Below, piece by piece: positions 48,594 through 61,978 of a stretch of DNA of 64,000 nt (within the stretch, counting starts at the first letter, position 1; each line of letters begins with the position of its first letter). The stretch comes from Straminergon stramineum. Its lineage: Eukaryota > Streptophyta > Bryopsida > Hypnales > Calliergonaceae. Position numbers and translations under genes: made by a program. The stretch covers positions 21,638,001 to 21,702,000 of the forward strand of contig OY987267.1 of the NCBI GenBank assembly GCA_963920665.1, given 5' to 3'. The notes under the pieces were generated by a model. The model worked only from the letters and a program-made list of their open reading frames with translations, ran no database searches and was not told where the DNA came from.

Positions 48594-51500
48594 ACCAACA
48601 CCTAAATCTACAAGTGCATATGACAAATCTTGACTACATAGAATACATAATTTCATAGGTATAAATTTCATTATGGCTTAGATATACTTCAAAGTGACAA
48701 AAACTAGAATCACCTATCATTCTAGAACCAAGTAGTAGTCAAATTGTTAGCTTTGCAAGTAAAAAATTCAAAAAACACAAAGAGAAGAGCATTTAAGGAT
48801 TCATGTGTGTTTTGTATTAGTAATGCACATTAACAAGTTTCAAGGTATTCCAACACTGACAAGTATCTAAACAAACAACACCAATTATTTATGTCAATTT
48901 TTAAACAAATTCAACGACTTATTGACTAGAACCCCTAAAACATATAACATATGTAGTCATAATTTGTATAGTATATGGTTAGGTTTTAACAACTAGGTGC
49001 TAAATTTTTTTAAATTCTTTAATTGGTGAGTCTCTATAGATGAATATATATTATGATGAATATGATATTTTTATGTAGTGGAAGTTGATAGTGCTATAGA
49101 ACATTATCAATAGATGGATGAATGGAAAGAATTGAATTTGTAGTGGTAGTTAATAACTTATTCAATTGGCAAGGGGGAGGAAAATGGTGGTTCTCAAGAT
49201 GTTTCTTCAATTTGGGAGGTATGTCGAGAGCTCCTATATGCTGAGAGATTAGTGGCTTGTGAAGCATTACAATTTTTTGTGTGGTTTGATTTTTATGGAA
49301 GTTGGGTTGATGTATGTGAGTGATGGATGAATTTGCAAATCAATGGGCAAGCTATTTATTGTGATGGATGTAGAGTCAATGGAGTCAATATTAATTGTGA
49401 GAAAATACATTTAGTTCTGCTAGGATGTACAGGGCTATTGGATTTTAATATATGTATAAACAATGAAAGTATGTAAGGAACAATGATGTATGTGAATGAG
49501 TGATTTTGATTGGTGGGTGTTGTTGAGATCAATTGTATTGGAAGCTTTCTACTCAAGTTGGACTTCTTTGATGTTAGAATTGGCAAGCATAATTGGATAG
49601 CTTCTCTAAGATTCATTATTGAATGATTTGTAAGTCGAGTGTGAATGAGGAATCAAACTCTTATAAAAAAAAGAATAACAAAAGAGTAGTAATTTGTTGA
49701 TAAGAGATACATAAAGAATCTATAGATACTTTTGCAAAGAAGTTTATGTTAAAGTTACAACAAAGTGGTATAACTATGGGGAGAGAGAATCTATTGGTTG
49801 AGCATGTTGGAATATGAATCTATAGCACTGTGGATTTGAAATCTCTAGAGAAGTTCAAGAGGTTGTTAGAGAAAAGGAAAGAAGTTTGAAGACTATAGAA
49901 TGATATCAACAATTTATTTGATACATGTACCAACCTTGGCTTTTATTGAACTATTATCTATTGTTATTTGCATGAGGCTAGGTAATCTTTATTTTAGCAA
50001 TTGTACACAACCTTGAGATTAATCAAACATCTCTTAGAATTGTCATAGTACATTCCTAAATCCATGAGAACAAACTCTACTAGATAGGAATTTATTGATC
50101 GTCAATCATTGTAAATTTTAACCTACAACATCCAAACAAAGTCAAAGAGGAGTTTTTTCTTCCTTCCTCAACTCTTCCAAATGCTCCAAGCAAGTCAAAA
50201 TCTTTAAAAAGGGAAAATTGAATTTTCTGGGATTTTTAATTATGACTCTTTATTTTGGCAATTCATGACTTTCATGAGTCCAAATGACCTTGTAGTACCA
50301 AATTTAGGACTATGTACACTAACTTGGGCCTTCTAAATCCAATGGCACAACCCATTTGGAAATTTGTAAATTCTCCACAAAATTCAGAAATAAGCCCAAT
50401 AGAAAATTTGACTTATTTTAGTAATTTGCAGTTAATTCCAAAAAAATCTTGGGATTAAAGGAGAAGGGGAGGCCTTTGAAATTTGTACAAAAGTCCACCT
50501 CTTATCTCCCCAAACCACCCCTTTTTCTATATATTGTCTTATCGTTTAGGTTTGTTTTAGTATATTTTGGCCATTTGACTACTTATACTAATTTGATGTT
50601 TTGTAGAGCATTTTTATGTTCAAATTATTGTTGTTTTAAAATCTTGTTTTGAAGGAAATTGAAGTCCCTTCAAAAATTGCATTCCTCTTTTTGTTATTAA
50701 GTGTTTTGTTTGGTCTAATCATTTGGTAGTAATCCTGAAGAATTAAATCTCTTTGCTTGGTGTTTTCAACCTTGAATTGAATGCCCATATCATTTCCCTT
50801 CTTTGGGATTGTCGGTATCATTTATTTCTCTTCTTAACTCATGTCTCGTCGTTCCAATCAGTTGTCCTTAAGTTGATATTGTGATTAGTCCCAATATAAT
50901 GGCTTGTTGACAATTGGTTAATTTCAAAGCCAAATACCTCAAGGATCCTTTCGATGATGATCATATCCTTTTGTGATTGACTCCCCTTGTTGTTGATGTC
51001 TTCAACCACTAATTTCACTTCTTCTCCATTTGGTATGAGACTTGCACCATGTACAATTTTTTTCATCTCTACCTTCATTGTTGCATTTGTTGTGGATTCC
51101 ATCCTACACTTATATTTTCTATAGTGATAGCACTTCAAAAATCTAGAGAATTGGGGGATTTGCTCATTAGAAAACTCCTTTTGTCAAAGTCAACAAAACA
51201 AGGTCATCGACAATTTTGATCCGTCTACAAATTTCTTGACTTATTTGTTTACGTACCAATATACATCCAACTTGGTGGTATTCTTAGGCAATAATACCAC
51301 ATTCTCCATTTTCTATGTACTAATTGATGGGGTTGTTGACAACTTGACATGTAGTCTCATTCACAAAATATCAAGGTTTTCCCTAGTTGCTAAAAAATTT
51401 TGCACTTTCCCTCCTTTAATAAGTATTTCCACTTTGCCATACACAATACATAATATTTTTAAGTACTTGAAACACCTTTGAAAATAACCAACACCATGAT

Positions 51501-51924
51501 GTGACATGCATTGCAAATGACTTTGCCATCTAATTTTGTCATGTACTTGTCTCTCAACAATTGGTCTATGCTAGTGTAAAATGCATTGTGCATTTGCATT
51601 ATCCATGTGGATTTTGCATCGTACTTCTAAGTTTATACCATATACAATTGATCCAACATATATTTTTGATCCAATCAAAGGGCATCATGACAATTGCATT
51701 TGCATGTCTTTCTCCCATTTGCACATTGTATACTTTCAAGTGTCACTTTCTGACTTGTTGACTACCCCTTCTCTCTTAGAGTTCTCACTTTGACCCTTTG
51801 ATTTGTCATTGAATACTTCTTCCTTAAAGTATCCATGAATATCCTCTTTGTAGTTATGAAATCAACATTTTTCCCTTGCATCATAGAAAAACTTCTTTCA
51901 TATATGCTTGTCTCACCAATGACA
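48594..51924. other. AT-rich intergenic, no supported gene
   Basis: A minus-strand ORF at 50839-51138 (99 codons, starting KCYHYRKYKC) has a few Cys/His residues but does not match a full zinc knuckle or other domain. It may be a transposon-protein remnant. The rest is featureless AT-rich sequence. Confidence 0.4.
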
Positions 51925-51927
51925 TCA

Positions 51928-52263
51928 CACTATAACAAAACATGGTAAAAAAATGCACTCAAAATCGAGTGTAGTTCTTTTGACCATGTTTTTGTTCAAG
52001 CCCACTACACGTGCAACCAACTTCTTTTGCAATTTTTTATTTCTATTTTTAGAATTTTGGGTGTCTAATATACCACTAGAAAGGTATTGAAAAGACCTTT
52101 CCAACTATGTATTACAAGCCCCCAAATTCTAAAAATTTCATTCGGAAATTGCAAAAGAAGATAACAGCCTACTACAAGTGTATGTACAAGAATGTGGTCA
52201 AAAGAACCCCACTCGATTTGGAGTGTGATTTTTATTTTTACCATGTTTTGTTTTGTTATAGTG
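51928..52263. mobile_element. CACTA-ended fold-back MITE with TCA duplication
   Basis: This 336-bp element begins CACTATAACAAAACATGG and ends CCATGTTTTGTTTTGTTATAGTG. The two halves are complementary nearly end to end, turning near 52090. TCA flanks it on both sides (51925-51927 and 52264-52266), which is the 3-bp duplication expected for CACTA-superfamily insertion. Confidence 0.82.
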
Positions 52264-52266
52264 TCA

Positions 52267-53378
52267 TTATTAACATAAGAACAAGAAGATGTTACCTAAA
52301 ATTAATTGTGTTACAAAAAATATGGGTTTCTTATAGTGACTATAAGATCCTCTTCTAGAATCAATACCATCATGAGCCACTTCTTTAACTTACACTTTGC
52401 AAGGGTTATGCAAGATATAGTCAAGATGTAGAGGATGTGGCAAACACTTAATGAGATTGGAAGTTAGCACCAGGGCTTTTTTTTGGATTGGTGTCCCATA
52501 TGTTGGCTTCATTGCACAAGTCAGATTTTGGAGGGACAAACTCACAATGGTTAGATTCTAACAAATCTAGAGAAATTTTGCCCCCCTTCCGAAAAAAGTG
52601 GAGGTTGACACTATCTACAATACAACATTGAGATGGCCAAGAATCATATCATGTAAGGTGTAAGAGAAGGTTCTCCAAGGAAAAATGTATTGAACTCAAA
52701 AAGTTGTATTTATGGATTTTTTTATTGTACATGCGGAGGGTTTGGAAAGAAAGACAAGGAATGGTCAAGCAAGGACTATAAAAATTTATTTCAATAGTTG
52801 TAGAACTGGATACCGTTCATTTTATGATGGAACGCCGTGTTTTTCTTTTTCATTGGGCTTTTACTATAATGAGGCAATGCAAATAAGCATGGTGTTATCA
52901 AAAGGCTACAAGTAACTGCGGGACATTTAGGCATTATGTTGTGAGATGGAAATATGGAATGGTTAAGTTAGTACACGAGAAAAATATTATAGTAGTGAAT
53001 TTTCAATTTTTTTGCTAAGCAAAAGGAATTAGAACCCTCTTAGCTTAAGTATTATACGTAGGCTCAAAAGACGAATCAAGTATTTTGTAACCAGATCCAA
53101 GACGGATCTAGAATTTGGAAACCCGGATAGAGACAGCCTATATCCTAGAGTTCCAGTCTAGAAATCTAGAGAACCATTATGGAAAACGGTCTTCTACCAG
53201 AAACGGTCGATAGGATGACAGGTTCTTAAGCTCTGCCACCTCCATTTCTCCTCCTTTCTTCCGCAAATGTTTGCACTTGTGTAGTTGAGTGAAAGAGTGG
53301 TGAGTTAGTGATTGTTTCAAGAAGAAGGAAGTGAGGACAGTGCTTTCCACACCAGATCTAGACTTAGTTAGGGTTTTG
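52267..53378. other. Flank of the mobile-domain-like pseudogene, no separate gene
   Basis: The right half (about 53050-53378) is less AT-rich and probably holds the 5' UTR and promoter of the pseudogene that starts at 53379. Nothing else was recognised. Confidence 0.4.
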
Positions 53379-55297
53379 ATGGCGGAGGGAAGTAGCCGTA
53401 AACTTACAATCACTATGCAAATGGTCTGTCCCACCATTCCTTCTAAGTAGAGCGACCGGAAGTAGTTAAAAGACGACCTAATGTGCATAGGGTGTGTCGG
53501 ATTCTTACGTAGACCGTGGACCTTCAAAAATGAGTGGATGATTCACGAGCTCATCGTAGAAGCTCTAAATCAATACGAATTGATAGTAAGGGGTTGACCC
53601 ATAACTTGGACAAATGAGGTTTGGGCGGACATCTACGGATTAGCCTCCCAAACTGATAATTTCACGGTCGGAAAGTTTAAGAATTTGGCCCATGCCAAGG
53701 AGGAATATGCTATTAGTGATTGTAAAGACGAGAGGCAGAAACAAGTATTAGAATTCCTCATTCCGATCTTGTATCTAGAAAAGCCTACTCGAGTTACAGT
53801 CATGGTGGCCAACACCATCTTTGGAGCAATGGAGGGTAGACTAGTACATTGGGGAGGGTTATTGCACAAGTGGTGTCCAAACTTGCACCCAATTAGAAAA
53901 GGCCAAGACCAACCCTATTAGTCCTTACCTGTTCTACCTCTATCACCAAGCAAAACTTTTGAGTAGTGCAGAGATGATAGAGTATAATATCGGATCCACT
54001 ATTTTACAGTATGGCCTCATGAACAAAGTCGAGGCGAAGCATCCAGAGTTTGAAGAAGAAGAACCGGAAGAGGAAGAGCTGCTCGTAGATCGCAAGAGAA
54101 GAAAATCCACCGATTTGGCTTCACAAGGAAAGCTTCATGTTCCAGAGAAGCAGACGAGAAGTGTTTCAACGTTCTTCAAGATCGGAATTGATTGGATATT
54201 GCAGGTGCAAGAGCACCATGACCACATGGTAGAACTCCTAATTGCAATCAGCAAGGAACTTAAGGTTGAGCCAGAGAATGTCTTGGATGAAGTGAAGCAA
54301 GTGCTGAAACCAGAGGAGCTGGGACGGAAGGACGAGCATATCCAAAATCTAGAGAAAGGGGGGATAACCTTTGATCCCAACTGAAGTGGGCGGATGGAGA
54401 ACTTGCAACATCGAAGCAGAGAGAGAGGGAGGCCTTGCAGCTCGTCAAGAACTTATCCAGCCTAGTGGAGAGACTAGCAGAAGTTATGAGCAAAGCCACA
54501 CTCTTCCAAGACCGATTGATTAAGGAAGGGCATCTAACCAGATCGAAGATAGTGACGATTCTAGTTGATTTTACAACCCAGATGGAATCCGTATTGAAGG
54601 AGATGCGACAACTATTGGGGCACATTGATTCGGATAGAGTCATGGACTTCACGCAGTTTTGGGAACTTCCTTTCGTAACAGGAACCCTGGTTAAGCAAAC
54701 TCCATTGATTCTACTACGGCCACGATCAAAAGGCTTAAGAGACGCCCTTTGTCAATCTACGGAGCCCTTCTCAAGTCAAGTTCAAAAGGTCATACAGGAG
54801 AGCGGGAATATAGTACCTAAGCCGCCAAAGTAGCTAAGCGTATCAAGAGATGTGGTACCCCTGGGAGTTTCCGCCTTGCCAATTCTCCCAACCATCTAGC
54901 TCATTATAATGGATGCTTTCCAAACACCTGGATTACCAATCCAGAATGATCTGATCAACCAGATGGGAGGCATGATGAATTCGGCCTGGACCCATCCGAA
55001 AAGATTCAAACACATGCAACAGCCCCAACCTAGAAAGGAAAGGATGACATTGTCTTGGATGAGACATCTCCAGTAGAGGAGGAGGAGGTCCAGCTCATTA
55101 GGAAGTTTGACAAAGAAGAATACCAAACTGGAACGGAAATCGACAAAGACAAAGAGGAAATGGAAGAGGAAGATTCACCACCAAAGATCCAAAAGATTCA
55201 GACTTGGACAACAATCAGGACGACTCCAGTGAGGGCACCTGTTCAAACACCAACGAATCAAAGTGGCAGCAATCAGAAGGAGGTGCAAAAGGCTAAA
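53379..55297 (+). pseudogene. Plant-mobile-domain-like protein, pseudogene
   Basis: An ATG at 53379 (MAEGSSRKLTITMQM) opens a frame that, with in-frame stops near 53448, 53463 and 53595, runs through RRPWTFKNEWMIHELIVEA and ITWTNEVWADIYGL. It continues with LEFLIPILYLEKPTRVTVMV and ends at 53919-53921. A shift near 53905 moves to the frame with ISPYLFYLYHQAKLLSSAE and an acidic stretch, ending at 54384. A further shift leads to 54435-54833 with helical, coiled-coil-like text. After another stop region, 55055-55297 is Glu/Lys-rich with a Pro/Thr tail. The N-terminal block looks like the helical aminotransferase-like plant mobile domain; that assignment is tentative. The family appears dispersed, so it may be transposon-borne. 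About 640 codons in total. Confidence 0.55.
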
Positions 55298-58200
55298 TAG
55301 TTAGGTTTTAGTTAATTAAATTTGAATAGTAGATCTAAACCAGATTTCCAAGCGTGGGCCCAATTTTTGGATTTTTAGGATCCACCTACTTTCCGTATTT
55401 CTCAGGAGGTTTGTGGTTGGTCGCCCGAATTTGTGGGTGACTTTTTGCCTTTGGGTTTTTGAGTTTTAAAAGGGAGGGCAAGTCTATTGCCTTCTCATTC
55501 TATCCTAGCGCTTATAGTTTTTATTTTGTTCTCCTCTCTTTAATCTAAACCACCAAGTGGATATTCAGGAATTGATCTATGTATATCCAACTTTGTTGTT
55601 TCTACTTGTGAGAGCGTTGAAGTATAAGAGGGAGAGAAAAAGGAGGAATCCGGATCTTAGGTGACTAGATCTGATTTGGAAGGAACATTTATGACGTAGT
55701 TTAGGCTTGTGAATACGATCTTGCGCGTGGTGCCTTTAAAACACTAGAATGGAAATCCGGCATGGAGTAGTACAGATGCGAGTCTAGAATAATAAGGAAG
55801 GTTCCATGCGGAGATAAGCAACCACTAGCGAAAAGATCCCTAGTCCACTCTTCAGAAGGTCTACCAACCCTAGGATCAGTCTAGTGAACGACTAACAATC
55901 CTCCATCGGTTCCGGTTGTTGTTGATCCGTCGTTGTAGTGGGAAAGGCTAGTTACAACCCTAAATGACCTGCCTTCTAGATTGGCCATCCGAGAAGTTGT
56001 GAGGGTACTTCCATACCTAAACTATTACAACACATGATTATGGGAGTTTTGTATAGTTAGTGAGAGAAGAGAGTGTGAGGAAAATGAGTGGTGAGTTCCT
56101 ATCCCTCTACAAGATCAAAAGTGGACCCTCTGAGGGTAAAACAAAGGAATAGAAAACTAGTGTGTTTGAGAGAAGACAGAACCAGATTCCGGAAAGGAGT
56201 GGATCCATATTGGATTCTGGAAAGATAGAGATCCGGAAGAAAGAAAGCAAGTGGATGGATTGGTTAAGTCTATAATATAGATAATCTTGGCTTGTAGCAA
56301 CATACTAGAATCCCCTAAGATGATATTTCGAGTCATTTTACGACATTTTGGTGTTGTAAGGATATTTACGCTCCTACGCATGTACAACACATTCCAATAA
56401 CAAACCATTTTTGCATATGTACATAATCTCCATTACAATGAACAATGACAACATGTCGTGCATGTAGTGAGCAATGTAGCCACCATCATGTAGTGTCTTG
56501 GTGAATGTAGTCTCATTGAGAACTTTTCTAGGGTCATGGACTATTTGATTGTCATGTTTGGGGATTCCTGAAATACGGAAGCATTGCTTCATATAGAGGA
56601 CAAGTTGGAGAGGATACCTATGGAGTTGAAGAGGATGGAAGAGATTTATTTGTCACAAAATTAGAGACTTGGAACGGTTGGCATTATGATAGCAATGCAC
56701 AAAATCTTGAAAATCTATTTTGTGAGCAATGAAATAATCATCAAGGAAGATGCATCAATCCAAATATAGTTCATGTACAACAAGTTGCAAGTGATGTATG
56801 GAGATAAGACAATGATAATAAAAAGTGTAGATAGGTTAATCAAACATAGACCTTTACAGGTGTTGAGCACAAGAAATAAATATATGACCCAATAGTAGTC
56901 TTTTCTAAACGCAAATGGGGATGCCATGTGGTAGGTTTTGGAAGGTAGTACAATCATCATGTGACTCATTGGAGAAAAGAGTAAGATTTCAAGTGATCCA
57001 ATGTGATAAGGAAAAAAAAAAAAAAAAATTAACTCAAGGGCATTGTTATTGAGCAATGATGGCATATGCAAAGACATTCCGACAAGTTACCAAGTAGTAG
57101 TCAAATACCAATTCTTTGACTGATGACCAAAGAGGGTGTGTAGGATTAGTAGACATTGAAGAAGACCCAAATTATATTCTTTTGAAATATATTGATGTTG
57201 TAGAGAACATAGAACTAGAGGATGATGAAGTAAACGTAGGAGGATGTGGAATGGCACTAGCATCAATGAGATCTATGTTGGCATTGTCTACATTCACCTT
57301 TCTACATTCTAGCTATGGAATTGACACCAAATAATGAAGAATATCTCTATGATAGGAAGACAACACAATACCGTTGAATTAGTGAAGAAGGGTGGCACAA
57401 GTATTACTCGGTCATGTCCATCTTAGAAGGACACATTGTATCTTTGGTTTTATCTAAAGGAGTGTCATCATTGATTGCAAACGTCGTGGTGGATAGAGCT
57501 TTGGAATACACCTATCCAACCTCCATTGTGTCCAATTTTTAGACCAAGTTTGCAAGAAGATATAGATGCAATTTGTAAAAGAGAAGTAGAAGATTCAACA
57601 CAATCATCTAAATATGTATTGCAAATACCAAAGGATATGATGCCATAATAAAAGAGCAGTACATGTTAAAAGAGTATAGAAAAATGCACCATGTGTGAAC
57701 ACCATTTGTGTATTTTAAATGTGTTTATAGTTACTAGAATGTATATTCAATACTTCGTGTGAATCCAAAACCAAAAATAGAAAGCTAATGCACATACCTT
57801 CAACTTGATTTTATTTATTTTTATATTTTTTCTTAGTGGTTGTAGTTGTTATTGATGTACATGTGAAATTGGCAAGAAAATGGTATAATCTATTAGATTA
57901 ATTATAGACTGTCATGGGATCTTTCACGACCCATTGTCACAAATTTGATCACGTTTTCATCCCAATTATTTCATCATGTCATTCAATTCTGAATGTTTTT
58001 CATCCGATTCTGTAAGGTTGAGAGTCGATTGGTTGTATAGTGCATATACTCCTAAGTTCCATATTACATTGCAATAGGTTGTGCTAGTATCAATATAATT
58101 ATACTACATAATGATAGAAGACTAGAACACTCAAGCAAAAAGAATTTTTGAGATCGAAAAAGTGTTTGTAATGCTTTTGTTCTACTAAAATAAAGAGAGT

Positions 58201-58680
58201 CCCCATCAAATAAATTGCATGCACAAATGGAATACTTCACATTAGAATGGATGAAATGAGTGTTTGAAAAAGTTAGGTATATCTTATTTTTGAAAAATAC
58301 ACTTTTTAGCAAACAATTGCGTATGCAGTTAGTACAATTGGCCAAGTGTAAGAATGTCTAATTCAATATTCTATGCCTTATTTTTTTATTGTTTTCTATG
58401 ATTTTTTTAATGTTTTAGTGTATTGCATGTGTCAATGGCATACTACTAACCAATGATGCATACAAAAATTAAAGCTAAAACTATAATAAGATAGCATAGC
58501 AAAGAAAAAATTGATTGATAACATTTATAAGTACTTAACCCCCCTTACTAGATGGAATAAATTACCAAATTATATAACACAAGGGTGCTATAAATTTATA
58601 ATGAAGAAAATGATACTTCCCCCTAAAAAATACTTATTAGTTACAAATGGATAGAAAAAAAAAATTTAATTTAAAAAAAA
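55298..58680. other. Downstream flank and AT-rich intergenic
   Basis: The first 800 bp are less AT-rich and may be 3' UTR or the outer part of the element carrying the preceding pseudogene. A 73-codon plus-strand ORF at 57116-57334 (EEDPNYILLKYIDVVENIEL) faintly recalls hAT transposase C-termini, but no dimerisation block is clear. Nothing else is supported. Confidence 0.35.
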
Positions 58681-58683
58681 ATT

Positions 58684-58686
<3 letters not shown>

Positions 58687-58730
<44 letters not shown>
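58687..58730. repeat. (AT)22 microsatellite
   Basis: Forty-four bases of uninterrupted AT dinucleotide follow an A/T-only leader. Confidence 0.97.
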
Positions 58731-58736
<6 letters not shown>

Positions 58737-58942
58737 CCATAGGATTTCATTGGTTGATATAGATCAAGTTTTATGTTGGAGGGAAAGATTCCAAGGTCTA
58801 AATTATTAGAGCTTTATAGGTTGACAAGAAGAAACCTTCAAAGTGTAAGAGCAACAATTTAAACCCTAAAATATTTTAGCCATTTGAGGCCTAATTTGGT
58901 GATTTCAGTGTCAAAGTGGGAAGCTAAAAATAATCATCTAAA

Positions 58943-59933
58943 CCCCTAAAAGACCATAAGGCCACCACATAGCTTCTGCAACTACATTTGTAGAAAATTT
59001 GGAATGTGAACTTCGCTAATAGTCCATGACCAATAGATCCACCTGAAATAGTGCAAATCCAAGGAGTTAAAGGAGAAGACAAGTGTCCCATTCTTATTTT
59101 TCATACAAACACTTACTCTCATTATAGTGACCAATGTGCATTGCAAGCTCCACCATGAATTGAAAAATTCTTGGAATGTTGTGAAATTTTACATGTACAT
59201 TTTCAACTCTTGTATCTTGCACTAAGCACAAAAAAGTCATCATTTTGAAATATCGACACAAAGATATGCTCTTTCAAGTGCGCTACCCTACATTTTTTTA
59301 CCCAAATAAAACTTCAAACTTAAATATCTCCTAAACCATACAATTAAATAATCTAAATTTTTTTGAGGTTCTCACTCTCAATATTTAATTTAAGATCTTA
59401 AGTTTACATTATATCCAATCTCAAGAAAAAAAATGAGGAAAAATATCGCTCAAGTTCTTGGTAGTTTTGGCCCATTTTGAAAATGTACCCCCCTTTTGTT
59501 ATTATGGTTTAATTTCATTCCAAAGGTGTTATTGATTTAGATTTCTCTTTCATCATGTACCACCTTCTACTTATTAATTTACTTAAAGATGAATTTGAAA
59601 TTTATTTTGTTAAATTTTTAATGTGTTTTCAAACCAGTTTTCAACATATAGAATAAATTGCACAAATAATGGTTCACATGTGTTTTTTCTAACAACATTA
59701 AAAGATAAAAATTCACATCTAGGAAGGTCAAGAAAAAAAATAGTTTTTGAACTCTTGGCATCATAATTTTGAAATTAGTTTTGAAATTTGGAGAAGATAT
59801 ACTTGAACAAGTTAACAAAAGGTCATATGATTGGATTCATAATAGAACACAAAATGATGAAGATTTTAGCTTAGCTTTTCTAAAGTATATTTGGAACTTA
59901 TTTTGGCCTCTAAACATCGAAGAATTTTAGGGG
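58943..59933. mobile_element. TTAA-type element, longer form, copy F
   Basis: The left end is CCCCTAAAAGACC preceded by TAAA (one base from TTAA). The right end is TTTTAGGGG followed by TTAA at 59934-59937. No ORF is supported. Its right border TTAA is shared with the next copy. Confidence 0.55.
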
Positions 59934-59937
59934 TTAA

Positions 59938-60816
59938 TCCCTAAACAACCACATAGCATTTGGGGGCAATATGGCATTTTCTGTCATTCATTTACAAATG
60001 GAATTTTTATTTTTTGTTAATTTTCACTCAATATATGGGCAATGAGTAGCTTTAAGGAGCAATAATTTTTGTAAATTTTGACTACATGGTTAAAAAAATT
60101 TATTTGTATGATATGTCATTTCTTTTGGGAGCCCAAGTAGTTCAAAAAAAATAACTTGTTCAAGAAATAAAAATTAGAAATTGGTTTTCTAGATTTCTAT
60201 ATACATGAAAAACTTTGAATCCTTCCATTTTGATTAACAAGATGACTATAACAAGGAGTTTTAATTTGTGGGAAGTTATGGAATTTCTATTCTAAAATAA
60301 ACTTTAAAGTCCTTTATTTTACTCAATTTTCTAAATTTCTTGAAAAAAAAATTTAGGGTGTAGATTGTTTATTACAATTTGGGATTTTCATTTTTCAATT
60401 TCATAACTAAATTCTTAACAATTTAGTATTTGAATCATTCTCCACTTCTTTCCACCTAATAATTTTTCCTATATGTTGTACAATTCCAAATGATCTGAAA
60501 ATTTTCAAGCATATAGCAAACTTGCCTTGAAGAATAAATCTAAAGAATCACCACCATTTTGGACTTTTTTGATACAAATGTGACCTTGTTTTTGGCATGG
60601 CCCAAAAAATATTTTTGTGAGTTCAAATGCTAATATCTTGCAATTCACATGGTGGAAATTTCTGAATTTTTTTTCACACCTTCTCAAACCAACTTTCTAT
60701 AAGATCCTTTGGTTACATGTGTCCAAAAATATTTTTTCTCTAAAATTTGGTACTTGTATTAAAAATGGCAGTTTTGGAGTATTTTGGGTGAAAACATAGT
60801 CAAGAAATTTTAGTGG
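59938..60816 (+). mobile_element. TTAA-type element, longer form, copy G
   Basis: It begins TCCCTAAACAACC immediately after the shared TTAA (59934-59937) and ends TTTTAGTGG before TTAA (60817-60820). Its interior is related to 19950-20904 over several hundred bases in the same orientation, including a poorly conserved poly-T/poly-A middle. Confidence 0.6.
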
Positions 60817-60820
60817 TTAA

Positions 60821-61974
60821 CTAACTCATCCTATGGTTAGATTTGTTAAAAAATAAATAGAGATGAAGATTTTAGCCACTTGCTTTGGAGACTAGTATCT
60901 TGGAGCAATTTAGGGCCTCTTAAAATGAAAGAACTTTAAGGGTTAATAGTACAAAAACCTATTTTGATTAATGCCATAAATTATTGATAGAATGCCAAAA
61001 GAAGACATTTTTGTAAGTTGGACCCTTCTCCAAACTATAGTTTTCAAAAAAAATTCAACCAAAATATTAATAATAGAAGCCAAACCATTGACTACGTGGA
61101 AACAACATCAACTCTAGTGAAGTTTTTTTATTATAGATATTCAAGTTTCAAATACCTTGTATGGTAAATGTATCCATATCCGAACCCTTAAGGGATTTTG
61201 GAGCAAATCATGAATAGTTTAAGGTGCAACAAGTTTATCCCATGTAAAAAGATTGGAAATACAAGGATTACCATTATTTTAAAATGTTATTGGTGAAATT
61301 GAAATAACTATGAATTTTGGGAGCCAAAAAGTATTTAGAGCCCAAAGCCGATGTCTAGGGTCTTCCAATTCTCATCATTCAATAACTACTTTCGACTCAT
61401 TACTTCCTACTTCCTTGCTCACTACTTCGAGACATGTGTCATGACCTCACTAGTTCCAACCTTAAAAAGGAAAAAAAAAGACACATTCCAAGCTTTGTTT
61501 GGAAACTTGATCTAACCTTGGTTGAAAACAATGCTTCCTAGAGGTTGGGTATGGGTCATAGTTGACAATGAGTGCATTTACCTTAATATGTAATCTACTT
61601 TGTCATCTCATGTTTGTTGAGTTTTGGCACATACGTTGACTAGCAACCACAACCAAGTTGCATCTAAGTTTATTACCGACCTAAGTAGCTCTAACTTATC
61701 CCAACATTTCCTACATGCAATATAACAGAAAATTTTAATCTCCTATTCTCTCAACATAAGTTATATCACCAATTTTCAAGAATGGTCCCATTTGCACAAT
61801 ATAAGGTGACCTATTTTCACAAATGGGGGAAATATGACGTGGTTTAGCAACTTCATTGTTGTGTGACAAAAAACACATTGCTACCTTTTAATGGTACATT
61901 TTAGTTATGTGCTTCTCAAAAATAGGGTTGCATATACATCAAGGACAAGTGGACTGTAATTTGTATGTACTTCC
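60821..61974. other. Repeat-derived spacer, no gene
   Basis: It includes another worn right end (CTTTAAGGG then TTAA at 60943-60946), pointing to a further fragment of the same TTAA family. No ORF is supported. Confidence 0.45.
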
Positions 61975-61978
61975 TTAA

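Noticed and set aside
50839..51138. Retrotransposon gag zinc knuckle
   Set aside because: Only part of a Cys/His pattern is present and the flanks do not read as gag or pol.
57116..57334. hAT transposase C-terminus
   Set aside because: The resemblance is faint and limited to about 25 residues; no dimerisation motif or terminal repeats were found.
58687..58730. (AT)22 tract as a functional site
   Set aside because: It is an ordinary microsatellite in AT-rich DNA.
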